Origin: Amphiprion ocellaris
Lineage: Eukaryota; Chordata; Actinopteri; Pomacentridae
NCBI RefSeq assembly: GCF_022539595.1
Contig: NC_072772.1
Location: 26,891,648 to 26,955,647, forward strand
DNA: 64,000 nucleotides
Reading direction: 5' to 3'
Shown here piece by piece: positions 30,747 through 41,000 of the stretch. The notes under the pieces were generated by a model, which was not told where the DNA came from, searched no databases, and saw only the letters and a list, made by a program, of their open reading frames with translations. The position numbers were made by a program, and so were the translations under genes. Position 1 is the stretch's first letter; every line of letters starts with the position of its first letter.

Positions 30747-31316
30747 TTATTTTGAGTTGCAGTCACTTAAATCATAACACAGTTGTTTAAAATTGATTTA
30801 TTAGCATGCACATTTAGTTTACATATTTCATCATTTTGCAATTTGTTTGTAGTAATTCATTTCTCCTTTGTTTGAGTTACCTGGCTGCCGCATGGCATTT
30901 CTGGCTTGGACGAACAAAAGATGGGGCTGAGGGCGGAGCAGAGCTTTATGCTGGAGGCCCTCTCATGGACTAAACCAAGAGCTTTTACATCATGGGGGGG
31001 ATCAGGGTTTTGTTTAGTTAGTTTTATTTATTGTGCATGTAGTTTCCCCCTGTGTGTTAAATGTGGTCTGATCCATCACTATATATGTTGCCCCGGTGTC
31101 TCATTCTGGCAGGTCTGTTATTTGAATTGGTGTTTAGGTTCTGTCAGTCTTATTTTCAGTAGAGTTATATTTTGTTGACCTCTTTTAAGGGCCCTACAGC
31201 TGTGATTTAATTACCTTTAGTCATTTCTTTTGTAAAAGTTACTTTCGGAAAATAAATCCTTCTTTTTTGAACTTTAAACCTGTGTTAGTTTGTGCTTGAC
31301 TGCTTGGCCCACCACA
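30671..31316 (+). repeat. 3' LTR of inner Gmr1-type element
   Basis: Same length as the 5' LTR. Differences seen by eye: one near LTR base 55 (T/C), one near base 183 (T/G) and one near base 577 (T/C). It is followed by the duplicated GTCCT. Confidence 0.95.
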
Positions 31317-33262
31317 GTCCTAATGATCTTGTGTTCGGTCATACTGTACGGGGATCCTTGGCACTCTTACAGGATAACTGGAAGGAACCACCAAAAAACC
31401 TAAGTGATTATATCAGTGGCATTAAGTACAAACTGTACAAGGCCCAGGAAGTGGCAGGAACAAGTTGGCAACTGCACAGGTCAAAATGAAAAAACTTTAT
31501 GATTGTCAGGTTGAGAATCGTGTGTTTCTCCCAGGAGATCAGGTACTTGCACTGTTACCTATTGTTACCTCGCCATTTCAAGCCAAGTTTGCTGGCCCCT
31601 ATTCGGTTGTGAAGAAGGTGTCTGATCAGAATTATGTGATAGCTACTCCTGATCATAGGTCACCTACTCAGCTTTGCCATGTTAACCTGTTGAAGCCATA
31701 TTATTCTCGTGCAGGTCTGGCAACTGGTCAGGATGTTCAATTATCTGCTGCACATCCAGCTTGCTTATCAGTACCTGTGTCCCCTCAAGCTGTGGCAGAG
31801 CAAGGTGGGGAGGACTTGTCAGGCCTTGATGAAGCATTACTTTCTGGTCATCTGAAGAACTCAGAATGCCTTCTAAATATGGATAGTTTATTGGGCCATT
31901 TAGATGTGTCCCAACAAAGTCAGTTGGTTTACTTGATTAAACAGTATTCATGTTTGTTTGGTGATGTGCCTACACATTTGGTGGAACATGACATAGATGT
32001 TGGGGAGAGTGAACCTATCAAGCAGAGGTTTTATCGTCTTCACCCAGAAAAGCACAAGTATCTTGATGCTGAGGTTAAGTATATGCACAGTAATGGTATT
32101 GCTAAACCATCATCTTCTAGTTGGGCATCGCCTTGTCTGCTTGTGGCGATGTCTGATAACTCCCCCAGGTTTTGTTCTGACTTTCGGAAGGTGAACAGTG
32201 TGACCAAGCCTGATTCTTTTCCACTTCCTCGCACAGAGGACTGCATTGACCAAGTAGGCTCAGCTAAGTTTATGTGTAAGTTCGACCTGCTGAAGGGATA
32301 CTGGCAAGTCCCACTGTCAAAGAGAACACAAGACATAGCTGCATTTGTTACTCCCACTGGTTTGTATTCGTATACTGTGATGCCATTTGGTTTGCAGAAT
32401 GTACCAGCTACCTTTCAATGCCTAATGAGTATGGTGGTTGGAGATTTGGAAGATTGTTCGGTGTACTTGGATGATGTTGTCATTTATTCTGATGACTGGG
32501 ATGGACATTTGGTCTGTATTAAGCAGTTGTTTGACTGCTTGGCTAAGGCACAGTTGACTATCAATTTGGCCAAGTGTGAATTTGCAAAGGCCACAGTGAC
32601 TTACTTGGGTCGTGTAGTGGGACAAGGCAGAGTGTGTCTCATGCATGCAAAGGTGCAAGCTATTGCGGACTATGTCCCGCCTCCAACTAAGAAAGCACTT
32701 ATGTGTTTTTTGGGACTGGTTGGCTATTACCGGTGTTTCTGTAGAAATTTTTCTACTGTTGTTGCCCCTCTCACAAACCTATTGAAGGCGAAGGTCAAAT
32801 ATGTTTGGTCACCCGAGTGTCAGAAGGCTTTTGAGGCCGTGAAGGCCCTTATTTCTGATGCCCCTGTGTTGGCTGCGCCACAGTGGGATAGACCTTTTAA
32901 ACTGGAGGTAGATGCAAGTCATGTAGGAGCAGGTGCTGTACTGTTACAGTCTGATGACTTGGGAGTGGATGAGCCAGTTTGTTTCATTTCAAGGAAATTT
33001 AACAAGCATCAGCTGAACTATTCAGTAATTGAAAAGGAAACTAGCTCTGCTTATGACTTTGCAACACTTCAGTGTTTATGTGAGCACAGGTCCCATAATG
33101 GTCTATACAGATCATAATCCACTGACCTTTCTCAGTTCCTTACAGTCTCCCAACCAGAGGCTGGTGCATTGGGTCTTGTTTCTCCAGTCTTACTGCCTGG
33201 ACATCCAACACATCAAAGGGCGAGACAATGTGGTGGCAGACGCGTTGTCTCGGTCTCATTAG
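31317..33262 (+). pseudogene. Outer Gmr1-type pol: integrase end, RT, RNase H
   Basis: After the inner element the integrase C-terminal part resumes (PNDLVFGHTVRGSLALLQ, then GDQVLALLP and LCHVNLLKPYY). RT follows with VEHDIDVGES, PRFCSDFRKVNS, FDLLKGYWQVPL, VMPFGLQNVPATFQ and the catalytic VYLDDVVIY at about 32461. RNase H has LEVDASHVGAGAVLL and VYTDHNPLTFL, ending ADALSRSH. Breaks are a frameshift beside the insertion point, one near 31465 and one near 33040. The integrase glutamate survives in the left piece (GALERFHQ, about 25345). Inactive. Confidence 0.9.
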
Positions 33263-33382
33263 TTAGGTTTGTATGTTTTTTTTTGTACTCTGCTGTGTTC
33301 CACCTCCTTAGGTCTTCATCTTTCCTCTTAAATTTAGCTTCAAGGATCCAGTTGCTGAGGATGGATGAGGGTGAAATAGGGC

Positions 33383-33680
33383 TGTTTTGGACACTAGCGG
33401 TGAGATTTTTTTCTTATAGTTTGTATGTATTTTGTTAAGGCACTAAGGTGAAGCTATAAATGGAGCGATGATAGAAAGCAGTGACTAATGAAAGTGCTGA
33501 CTGATTGTTTTGGTGCCAGGGATCCTTTGGGGACACTGACTTTATGGGGTCACACACGCTACTGATCCCCACTAACACACCTCATTATTATGTTTCTTTA
33601 TCAATAAATAACTTTTTGATTCACTTAAAACCCTCTGTGCATTTCCTCCTTTGTTGCGGCATCCAGACCCTGTCGTGACA
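33383..33680 (+). repeat. Candidate 3' LTR of the outer Gmr1-type element
   Basis: A purine-rich stretch (gaggatggatgagggtg) precedes TGTTTTGG at 33383. AATAAA lies at about 33604, and a plausible CA end (gtcgtgaca) at 33680. With no second LTR to compare, the limits are a best guess. Confidence 0.45.
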
Positions 33681-33949
33681 ACATACAAACAAATTTGAAA
33701 CTGCTGACTAAGGATAATCGTAAATATAGTAAGATTATTATTCATGTAGTGTAGTGTAGTGTAGTGACATCTGGTTACACCAATCGGAGGTCACCGAAGT
33801 TAGTGTGGCATCTGTGTGTAACTTTGCCAAAACCATGTCAGACTCCGTAATTTTCTCTGGACCCGTGTGGTCTGACCAGCGACAATATGTTTAGCTTAGT
33901 TTAGTTTAGTTTAGTTTAGTATAATATGTTTATGTTCATGTTGTCGTTT

Positions 33950-36243
33950 CCGTCGAGGTGGTGTCCATCAAATAATGTAGGCTTTATAGACACTTGGAGC
34001 TCTTTTTGGGGAAAACCTGGTCTGATTAGGAGAGACAGCATCCATCCCACTTTGGCTGGTGCAGCTCTCATTTCTAGAAATATGGCTGATTTTATTAGAA
34101 CTCCTAAAGCATGTGACCACCCAGAGTTAAGACCAGGATGTAGAGTTGTAGTCTTACACACCTCTCTGCAGTTTCCTCAAATCTGTCACCCTCCAGCAAT
34201 TCAGTTAACTTTATTGAGACTGTCTGTCCCCCGACCACCAAAATTCAATAAATTGAACAAATCAAAAATAAACAAAAGAAATAGTAACCATAAAAATCGA
34301 ATAAAAATTAATACCACAATTTCAACAGAACGAAGAAACAGGACAATTAAATGTAGTCTGCTAAATATTAGATCTCCCTCGTCTAAATCTCTGTTGGTAA
34401 ATGATTTGATAACTGGTTTAAATCCTTCTTGTCAGACAGGTTCCAGTTTGTGCATGTCAACAATGACTCTTCTGAGCATACTGAGGTTAATCATGGAGTT
34501 CCTCAGGGTTCTGTCTTAGGACCAATACTGTTCACATTATACATGCTTCCTTTAGGCAATATTATTCGGAAGCATTGTATTAATTTCCATTGTTACACTG
34601 ATGACACTCAATTGTATTTGTCGATGAAGCCAGATGAAACTAATCAGTTAGCCAGACTGCAAGATTGTCTGAAGAACATAAAAACCTGGATGACCTGTAA
34701 TTTCCTACTGCTGAATTTAGACAAGACTGAAGTCATTGTATTTGGCCCCAGACATCTTAGAAACTTGCTTTCAAAGCATATCTTTACTCTTGATGGCATC
34801 CAGTTCTACTGTGAGAAACCTCAGAGTTATCTTTGACCAGGACATTTCCTTTAACTCGCACATAAAACAAATCTGTAGGACGACCTTTTTTCACCTGAGA
34901 AATATTGTAAAAATCTGGAACATCCTGTCTCAGAGTGATGCAGAAAAACTAGTCCATGCATTTGTTACTTCCAGGCTTGACTATTGCAATTCCTTATTAT
35001 CAGGTTGTTCCAATAGCTCTCTCAAACATCTAAAGCTGATCCAAAATGCTGCAGCGAGAGTACTGACGGGAGTTAGCAAGAGAGATCATATTTCTCCTTT
35101 TCTGGTTTCTCTTCATTGGCTTCCTCTAAAATCTACAATAGAATTTAAAATTCTTCTTCTGACATATAAAGCTCTTAACAACCAATCTCCATCATATCTT
35201 AAAGACCTGATAGTACCATATTATCCTAGCAGAACTCTTTGCTCTCAGACTGCAGGCTTACTTGTTGTTCCTAAAATTTCTAAAAGTAGAATGGGAGGCA
35301 GAGCCTTCAGTTATCAGACGCCTCTCCTGTGGAACCAGCTCCCAGTTTGGGTTCGGGAGGCGGACACCCTCTCTATTTTTGAGAGCAGGCTTACAACCTT
35401 CCTTTCTGACAAATCTTATAGTTAGGGCTGACTTGGGTGACCCTGAGGGGGTCAGCTGGATTCTTCATTTGCACAACTGACTTCCTCGTCGACATCCCTT
35501 AGTTTTGCCCCTAGTTATGCTGCTATAGGCCTAGGCTGCTGGGGGACCTCTCTTGATGCACTGAGCCCTTCTCTAACTTCCTTTCTATTTACTATATATA
35601 CCGTTATTGCATTGCATTCACTCTGTTTTTCCTTTTGTCCTTTCTCCGAGTGTCCCTGGTCCCAAAGCTGGATGCTTCAGATCTGTGGTTGTTCTCCCAC
35701 CAACTGGCCTAATCTCCATCTGTGGGATGCTGCTGCTGACCTTCCTCCAGCCCACTGGTTCCAGCTGCCCATTTCCACCATTCTACTCTGCATTGCCCTC
35801 ACTATACTTGATATGCTCATCTACATACTGTTTGAATTTTACTACCAGCTACATATGTAGTAGATTTAATAACAGAGCCTTACACCATAACCGTAAACTT
35901 ATGAATCCGTTTCATTGTTTGCTTGTACTTTGTATATATCATCTATGTCACTGTTGTCATACATGTGTGTCATATGTCAACCTCTACTGCCATCTCTCTC
36001 CCTCCCACTCCCTCACCCCCTCTTCTGCTTCTGTCTCTCTTATCCCAGCTGGCCAGTGGCAGATGGGTCCCTACATGTGAGCCTGGCTCTGCTCAAGGTT
36101 TCTTCCTGTTTAAAGGGAGTTTTTTCTTGCCACTGTGGCCTTAGGGCTTGCTCTGGGGTTCAGGCATATGGGTTCTGTAAAGCATCTTGAGACACTTTGA
36201 ACTGTAAGTTGCGCTATAGAAATAAAACTGAATTGAATTGAAT
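33950..36243 (+). mobile_element. L2-type LINE, internally deleted, with full 3' tail
   Basis: The left part (33980-34090) reads WSSFWGKPGLIRRDSIHPTL and LAGAALISRNMADF, the end of an SGNH-esterase-like ORF1 typical of L2/CR1. Next comes the start of the endonuclease ORF (CSLLNIRSPSSKSLLVNDL), then a jump at about 34410 straight into the RT region. The 3' end finishes with repeats of ttgaa at 36225-36243. This tail is the reference for the four other L2 tails in the window. Confidence 0.85.
34415..35425 (+). pseudogene. L2 RT C-terminal half
   Basis: RT motifs are GVPQGSVLGPILFTLYMLPL and the catalytic block HCYTDDTQLYL, where threonine replaces the usual alanine. The C-terminal part has SRLDYCNSLLSGCS, KLIQNAAARVLTG, SLHWLPLKSTIEFKILLLTY and AFSYQTPLLWNQLP. 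A frame change lies near 34810. The endonuclease and the N-terminal RT are deleted. Confidence 0.88.
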
Positions 36244-36297
36244 TGACAGGTTGTTGCATAGCAAATAACTGCACTTCCAGTATTTTTGAAATTGTAT

Positions 36298-36298
36298 G

Positions 36299-36349
<51 letters not shown>
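36298..36349. repeat. TA/CA microsatellite
   Basis: Roughly six TA units followed by about sixteen CA units and a short TA tail. Confidence 0.95.
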
Positions 36350-36350
36350 T

Positions 36351-37620
36351 AGTGTTATGGGGGGAGTTGGAGAACCCCGGCACAGACACAGGGAGACTGG
36401 CAGACAGGTGAATTAAGGGAAGAGTTTTATTCAACCAGAAAACTAAAACAAATGGAGAACTGAACTGGGAGGAAACAAAACTAAACCGAACTACTACTAA
36501 CAAACACTATGAATTCAAAAACGGAAGATCACAAAACTAAACTGAAATAACAAAACTAAGCTAAAGAACCAAAAATCCAAGAAGAGCAGGGCGGGCAGAG
36601 GGGGTTTGGATTGAGGGACTAAAACAAAGTGATCAGATCAGTCTGGGGTGGCACTAAGGCACGCAAAAAACAAACAAGTCAGAAAACAAAAACAGACAGT
36701 TCAAAAGCCAGTCAAAAACAAAACAAAATACTCCAAGGCAGACATGCCACGCTGGCCGGACAGGCAGATGAGGTCGTTCCGGAGGACGACCACGAGGCTG
36801 CAGCTCCTCAAAGAGCTGGGGAGCAGGTTCATGGAGACGGAACCACTCTGGAGGCTGGCAACGAAGGAGACGGAACCACTCTGGAGGCCGGCGATGAAGG
36901 AGATGGAACCACTCTGGAGGCCGGCGACGAAACCACTCCGGAGGCTGGCAGCGACGGACGAGACGGGGACCCTCAGAAAGCCGGCAGCGGCGGACGAGAC
37001 GGGGACTCTCGGGAGGCCGGCAGCGGCGGACGAGGCAGGGGCGGGACCCCTTTAGAGGCCGGGTTGGGGACCGACGAAGGTGGGATCCCTCTGGAGGCCG
37101 GGCTGGGGACCGACGAAGGCGGGACCCCTCTGGAGGCTCAGGAACAGGGGTGGCCACTGCAAACGGAGGCTCAGGAGCAGGGGTGGCCACTGGAGCAGGG
37201 GGTTTGTCAGCTGACACGGGCTCATTCTCTGGGCCTGGGAATAGGACAGCAGACTTGGGGAGAACAGTCTCTTGGCTGGAGGATCCATTGGCTGACAAGG
37301 GCTCAACAGTCTCTGGGCCGGGGATGCTGTCAGCTGACACGGGCTCTACAGTCTCTCGGCCAGGGGATTGGTCAGCTGACCAAGGCTCTACAGTCTCTCG
37401 GCCAGGGGATTGGTCAGCTGACCCAGGCTGGTCCGAGGCGAACGCGGCGTCGACAGTGTCGACCTGCTCGGGAAATGAGGCAGGGTCAACAGCGTCGACC
37501 TACTTGAGAACTGAGGTGGCATCGACAGCGTTGACCCGCTCGGGAACTGAGACGGAGGCGGAGATGACAGCGTCCGTCCCCTCGGAGACGGGTGAGGCGG
37601 CGTCGACAGAGTTACTCCCA
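36351..37620 (-). repeat. GC-rich coding-like minisatellites in an unidentified element
   Basis: On the minus strand an AATAAA (about 36432) lies near an end at 36351 reading ...ATAACA, which suggests an element terminus such as an LTR. To its right are nested tandem repeats. A 33-bp unit at about 36838-36935 gives GTTLEAGNEGD and GTTLEAGDEGD on the plus strand. About 36-51 bp units follow to 37200. A 42-bp unit at about 37226-37430 (ctgggccaggggattggtca-like) is repeated about five times, giving 14-residue repeats such as SLGQGIGQLTKALQ. Both strands stay open for long stretches (292 residues at 36629-37507 +, 228 at 36654-37340 -) because the unit lengths are multiples of three. No known domain was found. 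On the minus strand the repeats read RPPEWFRLL, so a proline-rich repeat protein is one option. Confidence 0.55.
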
Positions 37621-37623
37621 CTG

Positions 37624-37713
<90 letters not shown>
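37624..37713. repeat. TG/TA microsatellite
   Basis: A few TG units are followed by about 41 TA units. Open frames across it are artefacts. Confidence 0.97.
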
Positions 37714-37714
<1 letters not shown>

Positions 37715-37716
<2 letters not shown>

Positions 37717-38080
37717 ATTTTTATCGGCATTTTAAAATTGTTTAATTAATTTTTCAATAAACTTTTTCATTTACAGTGAAAGCCAACGTAAGGCAGTTGT
37801 TTATCACCCCACCACAACTTATTGGGCTGTTTTCCTCCTACTCCCCTGAATAACTTTCTTTTTTCTTGTGGCTGTCCTATTCACATGGGGGTTTTTTTGT
37901 TGTGTTGGAGCATTTGGGAATTCAAAGACGTTTTCATTGTCTGTCTCTTCCTGAAATATCTCACTCAGCTGCTGATGCTGCAGATCTTCCATTTGTTCAG
38001 CAGATGGATAACAGAGTTTCAGATGGGAGCTGTGAACATTTCAATGGTCTTCCCCCACTGTCCTCAAGAGCCACCTCATA
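37715..38080. other. No gene recognised
   Basis: An open frame at 37822-38085 has no recognisable domain. The right part may belong to the end of the gypsy fragment that follows. Confidence 0.35.
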
Positions 38081-41000
38081 GGTAAGGGGTCCAAACTGCT
38101 GAAGGAGAAGGTCAGTACCTTGTCACTTTGCAAGCTTCACCGTGAAAGATTTCTCAGCTTTGGACATGGGATCAACACATAGCCAGACTCTGTCTGTCTC
38201 CTCAAAAGTCATGTTTGTTATAATTCCTTTTCTGCTGCTTATGGGCCAGAGAAAGGTTCTAGGAGACAAAGGTCTTCAGATCCTTGAACTGGGAGATTTT
38301 TGAGTAGGCTGCGGAGTCAGGTACAACATCTCGGGGCTGCAGCATTATGTCTGGTGGTCTCTTCAGTGGTCAATGGAGATTGAATTCAGCTGGGGTGACA
38401 CCTGTGAATTCATGTACAGCTGAGTTTAGGGCAAAACTTAATTCATGAAGGTATTTATCCCACTGCTTGTGTTGGCAGCCAACAAAAGAGGCAATTTTGG
38501 TCTTTAGAGTTAGGTTTACTCTTCCTGTAAGATTTGTCTGAGGTTGGTAGGCAGATGCTAATTTGTGTGACAGGTTCCACATTTTGCAGGTGACTTGCAA
38601 GATGGAGGAGAAGAACCAGGAGCCTGGGTCAGAGAGGATGTAATCTGGTATACCCCACCTAGTGAAAACTTCTTGAGTGACAGTGTGAGAGATAGAATCA
38701 GCTGTGGCTGTCCTCAAGGAGAAAAGCTCTACCCATTTGGAGTAGTAATCCACAAATACAAGCAAGGGAAAGGGACCCATTTAAACCAAACCTGGCATTT
38801 CCCAGGGTCGTCCCACAACTGTTTGTTGTAATCTCCCTACTGGTTTGCAGCTGTCTGGTTTGTAGAGTTGACAGACTGACAATTTGTCACATATTGCTTG
38901 ACATCCCAGCTCATTTTTGGCCAGTAAACCAGATTCTGCATCTTCTGGTAGGTCTTGTACCATCCCAGATCATTGGCCAGAGGGTCTTGGTGGAACAATG
39001 TCAGCAACTGAATGCAGGCTCTTGGGTATGTATAACTGGTAAATAGTTTTGTGAGGCAGCTTTACAACCCAGTAGACCATGTCCTCAGATACAGTGAAGA
39101 TGGTACTGGTGTTCACCTCTATGTCTCCCTTTCCTATAATGTTGTGATATATTGCTTGGCTTTCAGAGTTGTTCTGCTGGGAACTCCACACTGCCTCAAT
39201 AGTAATAGTTATTTTGAAGAGTTTGGTATGGTAGACACAATGGTGGTACAAATGGAGTCATAAGTAGATGCATCAATATCACTTGGAGGTCTAGAGAGGG
39301 CATCCAGAACCGTGTAATATTTGCCTTTCCTGTACTCCACTGTGAATGCGAATTCCAGGAGTCTGAGAGCCAACCAGATCAGTCAGGTACCAGGTTTGGT
39401 GGTTCTATATACCCACAGGAGTGAGGAGTGATCTATCACCACTGTAAAAAGGCATCCCTCAAGGTAAATGCACCATTTCTCCACAGGCCATACCACTACC
39501 AGACATTAAAGCTCTGTGTAGAGTAGTTCTTTTCAGCTGGGTTCAAACTACGACTGCTGTAAGCCAGAATTTCCTTGTGCCCAAGTTCTGAATGCTGAAC
39601 CAGTACAGCACTGAGACCTACTTCACTGGCATCAGTGTGAACTAAAAATGGAAGGCTGACATTAGGATGTCCCAGAACTGGGGGGTGAGAGTGATGCGAG
39701 GGTGTAGATTCTCCTTTGTCTCTTTGTTTACTTAGTTGTTTTGCCTTTGGTCCTACTGCATTTAGCTTTTGCTTTTCTTTCTCCAGCAGCTGTCCCAATT
39801 TGACCAGTTCCTCCACTGTATTGACCCTGTTCCACAGCTGGCTTTCCATATGGGGACTGATGTTCCTGAAGATGGGTTCCATAACAGCGTCCTCTGAAAT
39901 TTTTGGCTTCCAGTGGCAGCACAAAGAACGATACATAAAAGCAAAATCTTGGATACTCTCATCCTTGCCTTGGAATCATGTGTACAGTTTTTCTGCCAGC
40001 TCATCCTCATAATCCTCAGACAGAAAAGCAGAGAGGAATTTTGACTGAAAGTCTGTCCAGGAATATATGTTCACACAGGCAACGCACCACCAACCTCTAG
40101 CTCAGGCCTGGCCAACCCGCGGCTCCTGAGCTGCATGCGGCTCTTTGTCCGTTTTCATGTGGCTCTTACGTTCATGTTGAATTTTGTTTTTGTGCTTTTT
40201 TTGCGGTACGTGCATCTCATGTACATGCGCGTTGACGCAAATAACTTGGAGGGAAAAATCATTGAGTAGTATAGGCCTACCAAATTCACACTCAAAATGG
40301 CAGGGAAAAAATGCACAGCCAAACAAAAATATGAAGATAAACACAAGACGTTTTTAACAGAGTGGGAGATTTTGGGGTTTTTTGTTGAATGTCATGGCAA
40401 GCCATTCCACCTTATATGTCAGGCATCATTAGCGCATTTCAAGGCTTCAAATCTTCAGTGGCTCTTCAGTTCACTCCATGCTAACATCGACCAGGAATTT
40501 GACTGAACTTCACAAGCACAAGTTGGTCACTTTGAAAGGTCAGGCAGAAAAGCAGACGGTTATTCCAAAAATTTACGAAGCACTCAAAGACCGTAATGCT
40601 TGCATTGTATGAACTTGCTTGGAACTTTGCACGGGCTAAAAAGCCATACAATGAAGGGGAATTCATCAAAACATGCCTCAGTGATGTTGAAATCTTGTTT
40701 CCTGAAAGTGACAAACTAAAACGAATGGTATCAGACATCCAACTGTCCCGCCACATGGTTAAACATAGAATATCGAATATTAACATGGGTATTGAATCAC
40801 AGTTGCACTCCGACCTCCAAGCCTGTGAGTATTTTAGTGTCACATTGGATGAGTGTTGTGACATACAAGACAAGCCTCAGCTGGCAATATTTGTACGATG
40901 TGTCAAAAGATTGTGTGATCAAAGAAGAACTTCTTGTTATTGTGCCATTAAAAGACAGAACCTGTGGCATAGATGTGAAAGAAACAATGATGGCTGCATT

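Larger units (their letters stand above)
25492..31316 (+). mobile_element. Inner Gmr1-type LTR retrotransposon, complete
   Basis: The 5825-bp element is bounded by two 646-bp LTRs that begin TGTGATGGCC and end CCACCACA. The flanks carry a 5-bp duplication GTCCT (25487-25491 and 31317-31321). Order inside: leader, gag, protease, integrase, RT, RNase H, purine tract, 3' LTR. The LTRs differ at about three positions by eye, so insertion was recent. It interrupts the integrase of the outer element. Confidence 0.95.
25257..33680 (+). mobile_element. Outer Gmr1-type gypsy element, 5' truncated and split
   Basis: It starts within the integrase core, just after where the second catalytic D would be, joined directly to Tc1. 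It is interrupted by the complete inner element at 25492-31316 and resumes at 31317 with the duplicated GTCCT. After integrase come RT and RNase H, then a probable single 3' LTR. Integrase before RT is the order of Gmr1-type elements. Gag, protease and the 5' LTR are missing. Confidence 0.85.

Noticed and set aside
37500..37749. IYIYIY-rich open frames
   Set aside because: They translate the TA microsatellite and its edges.
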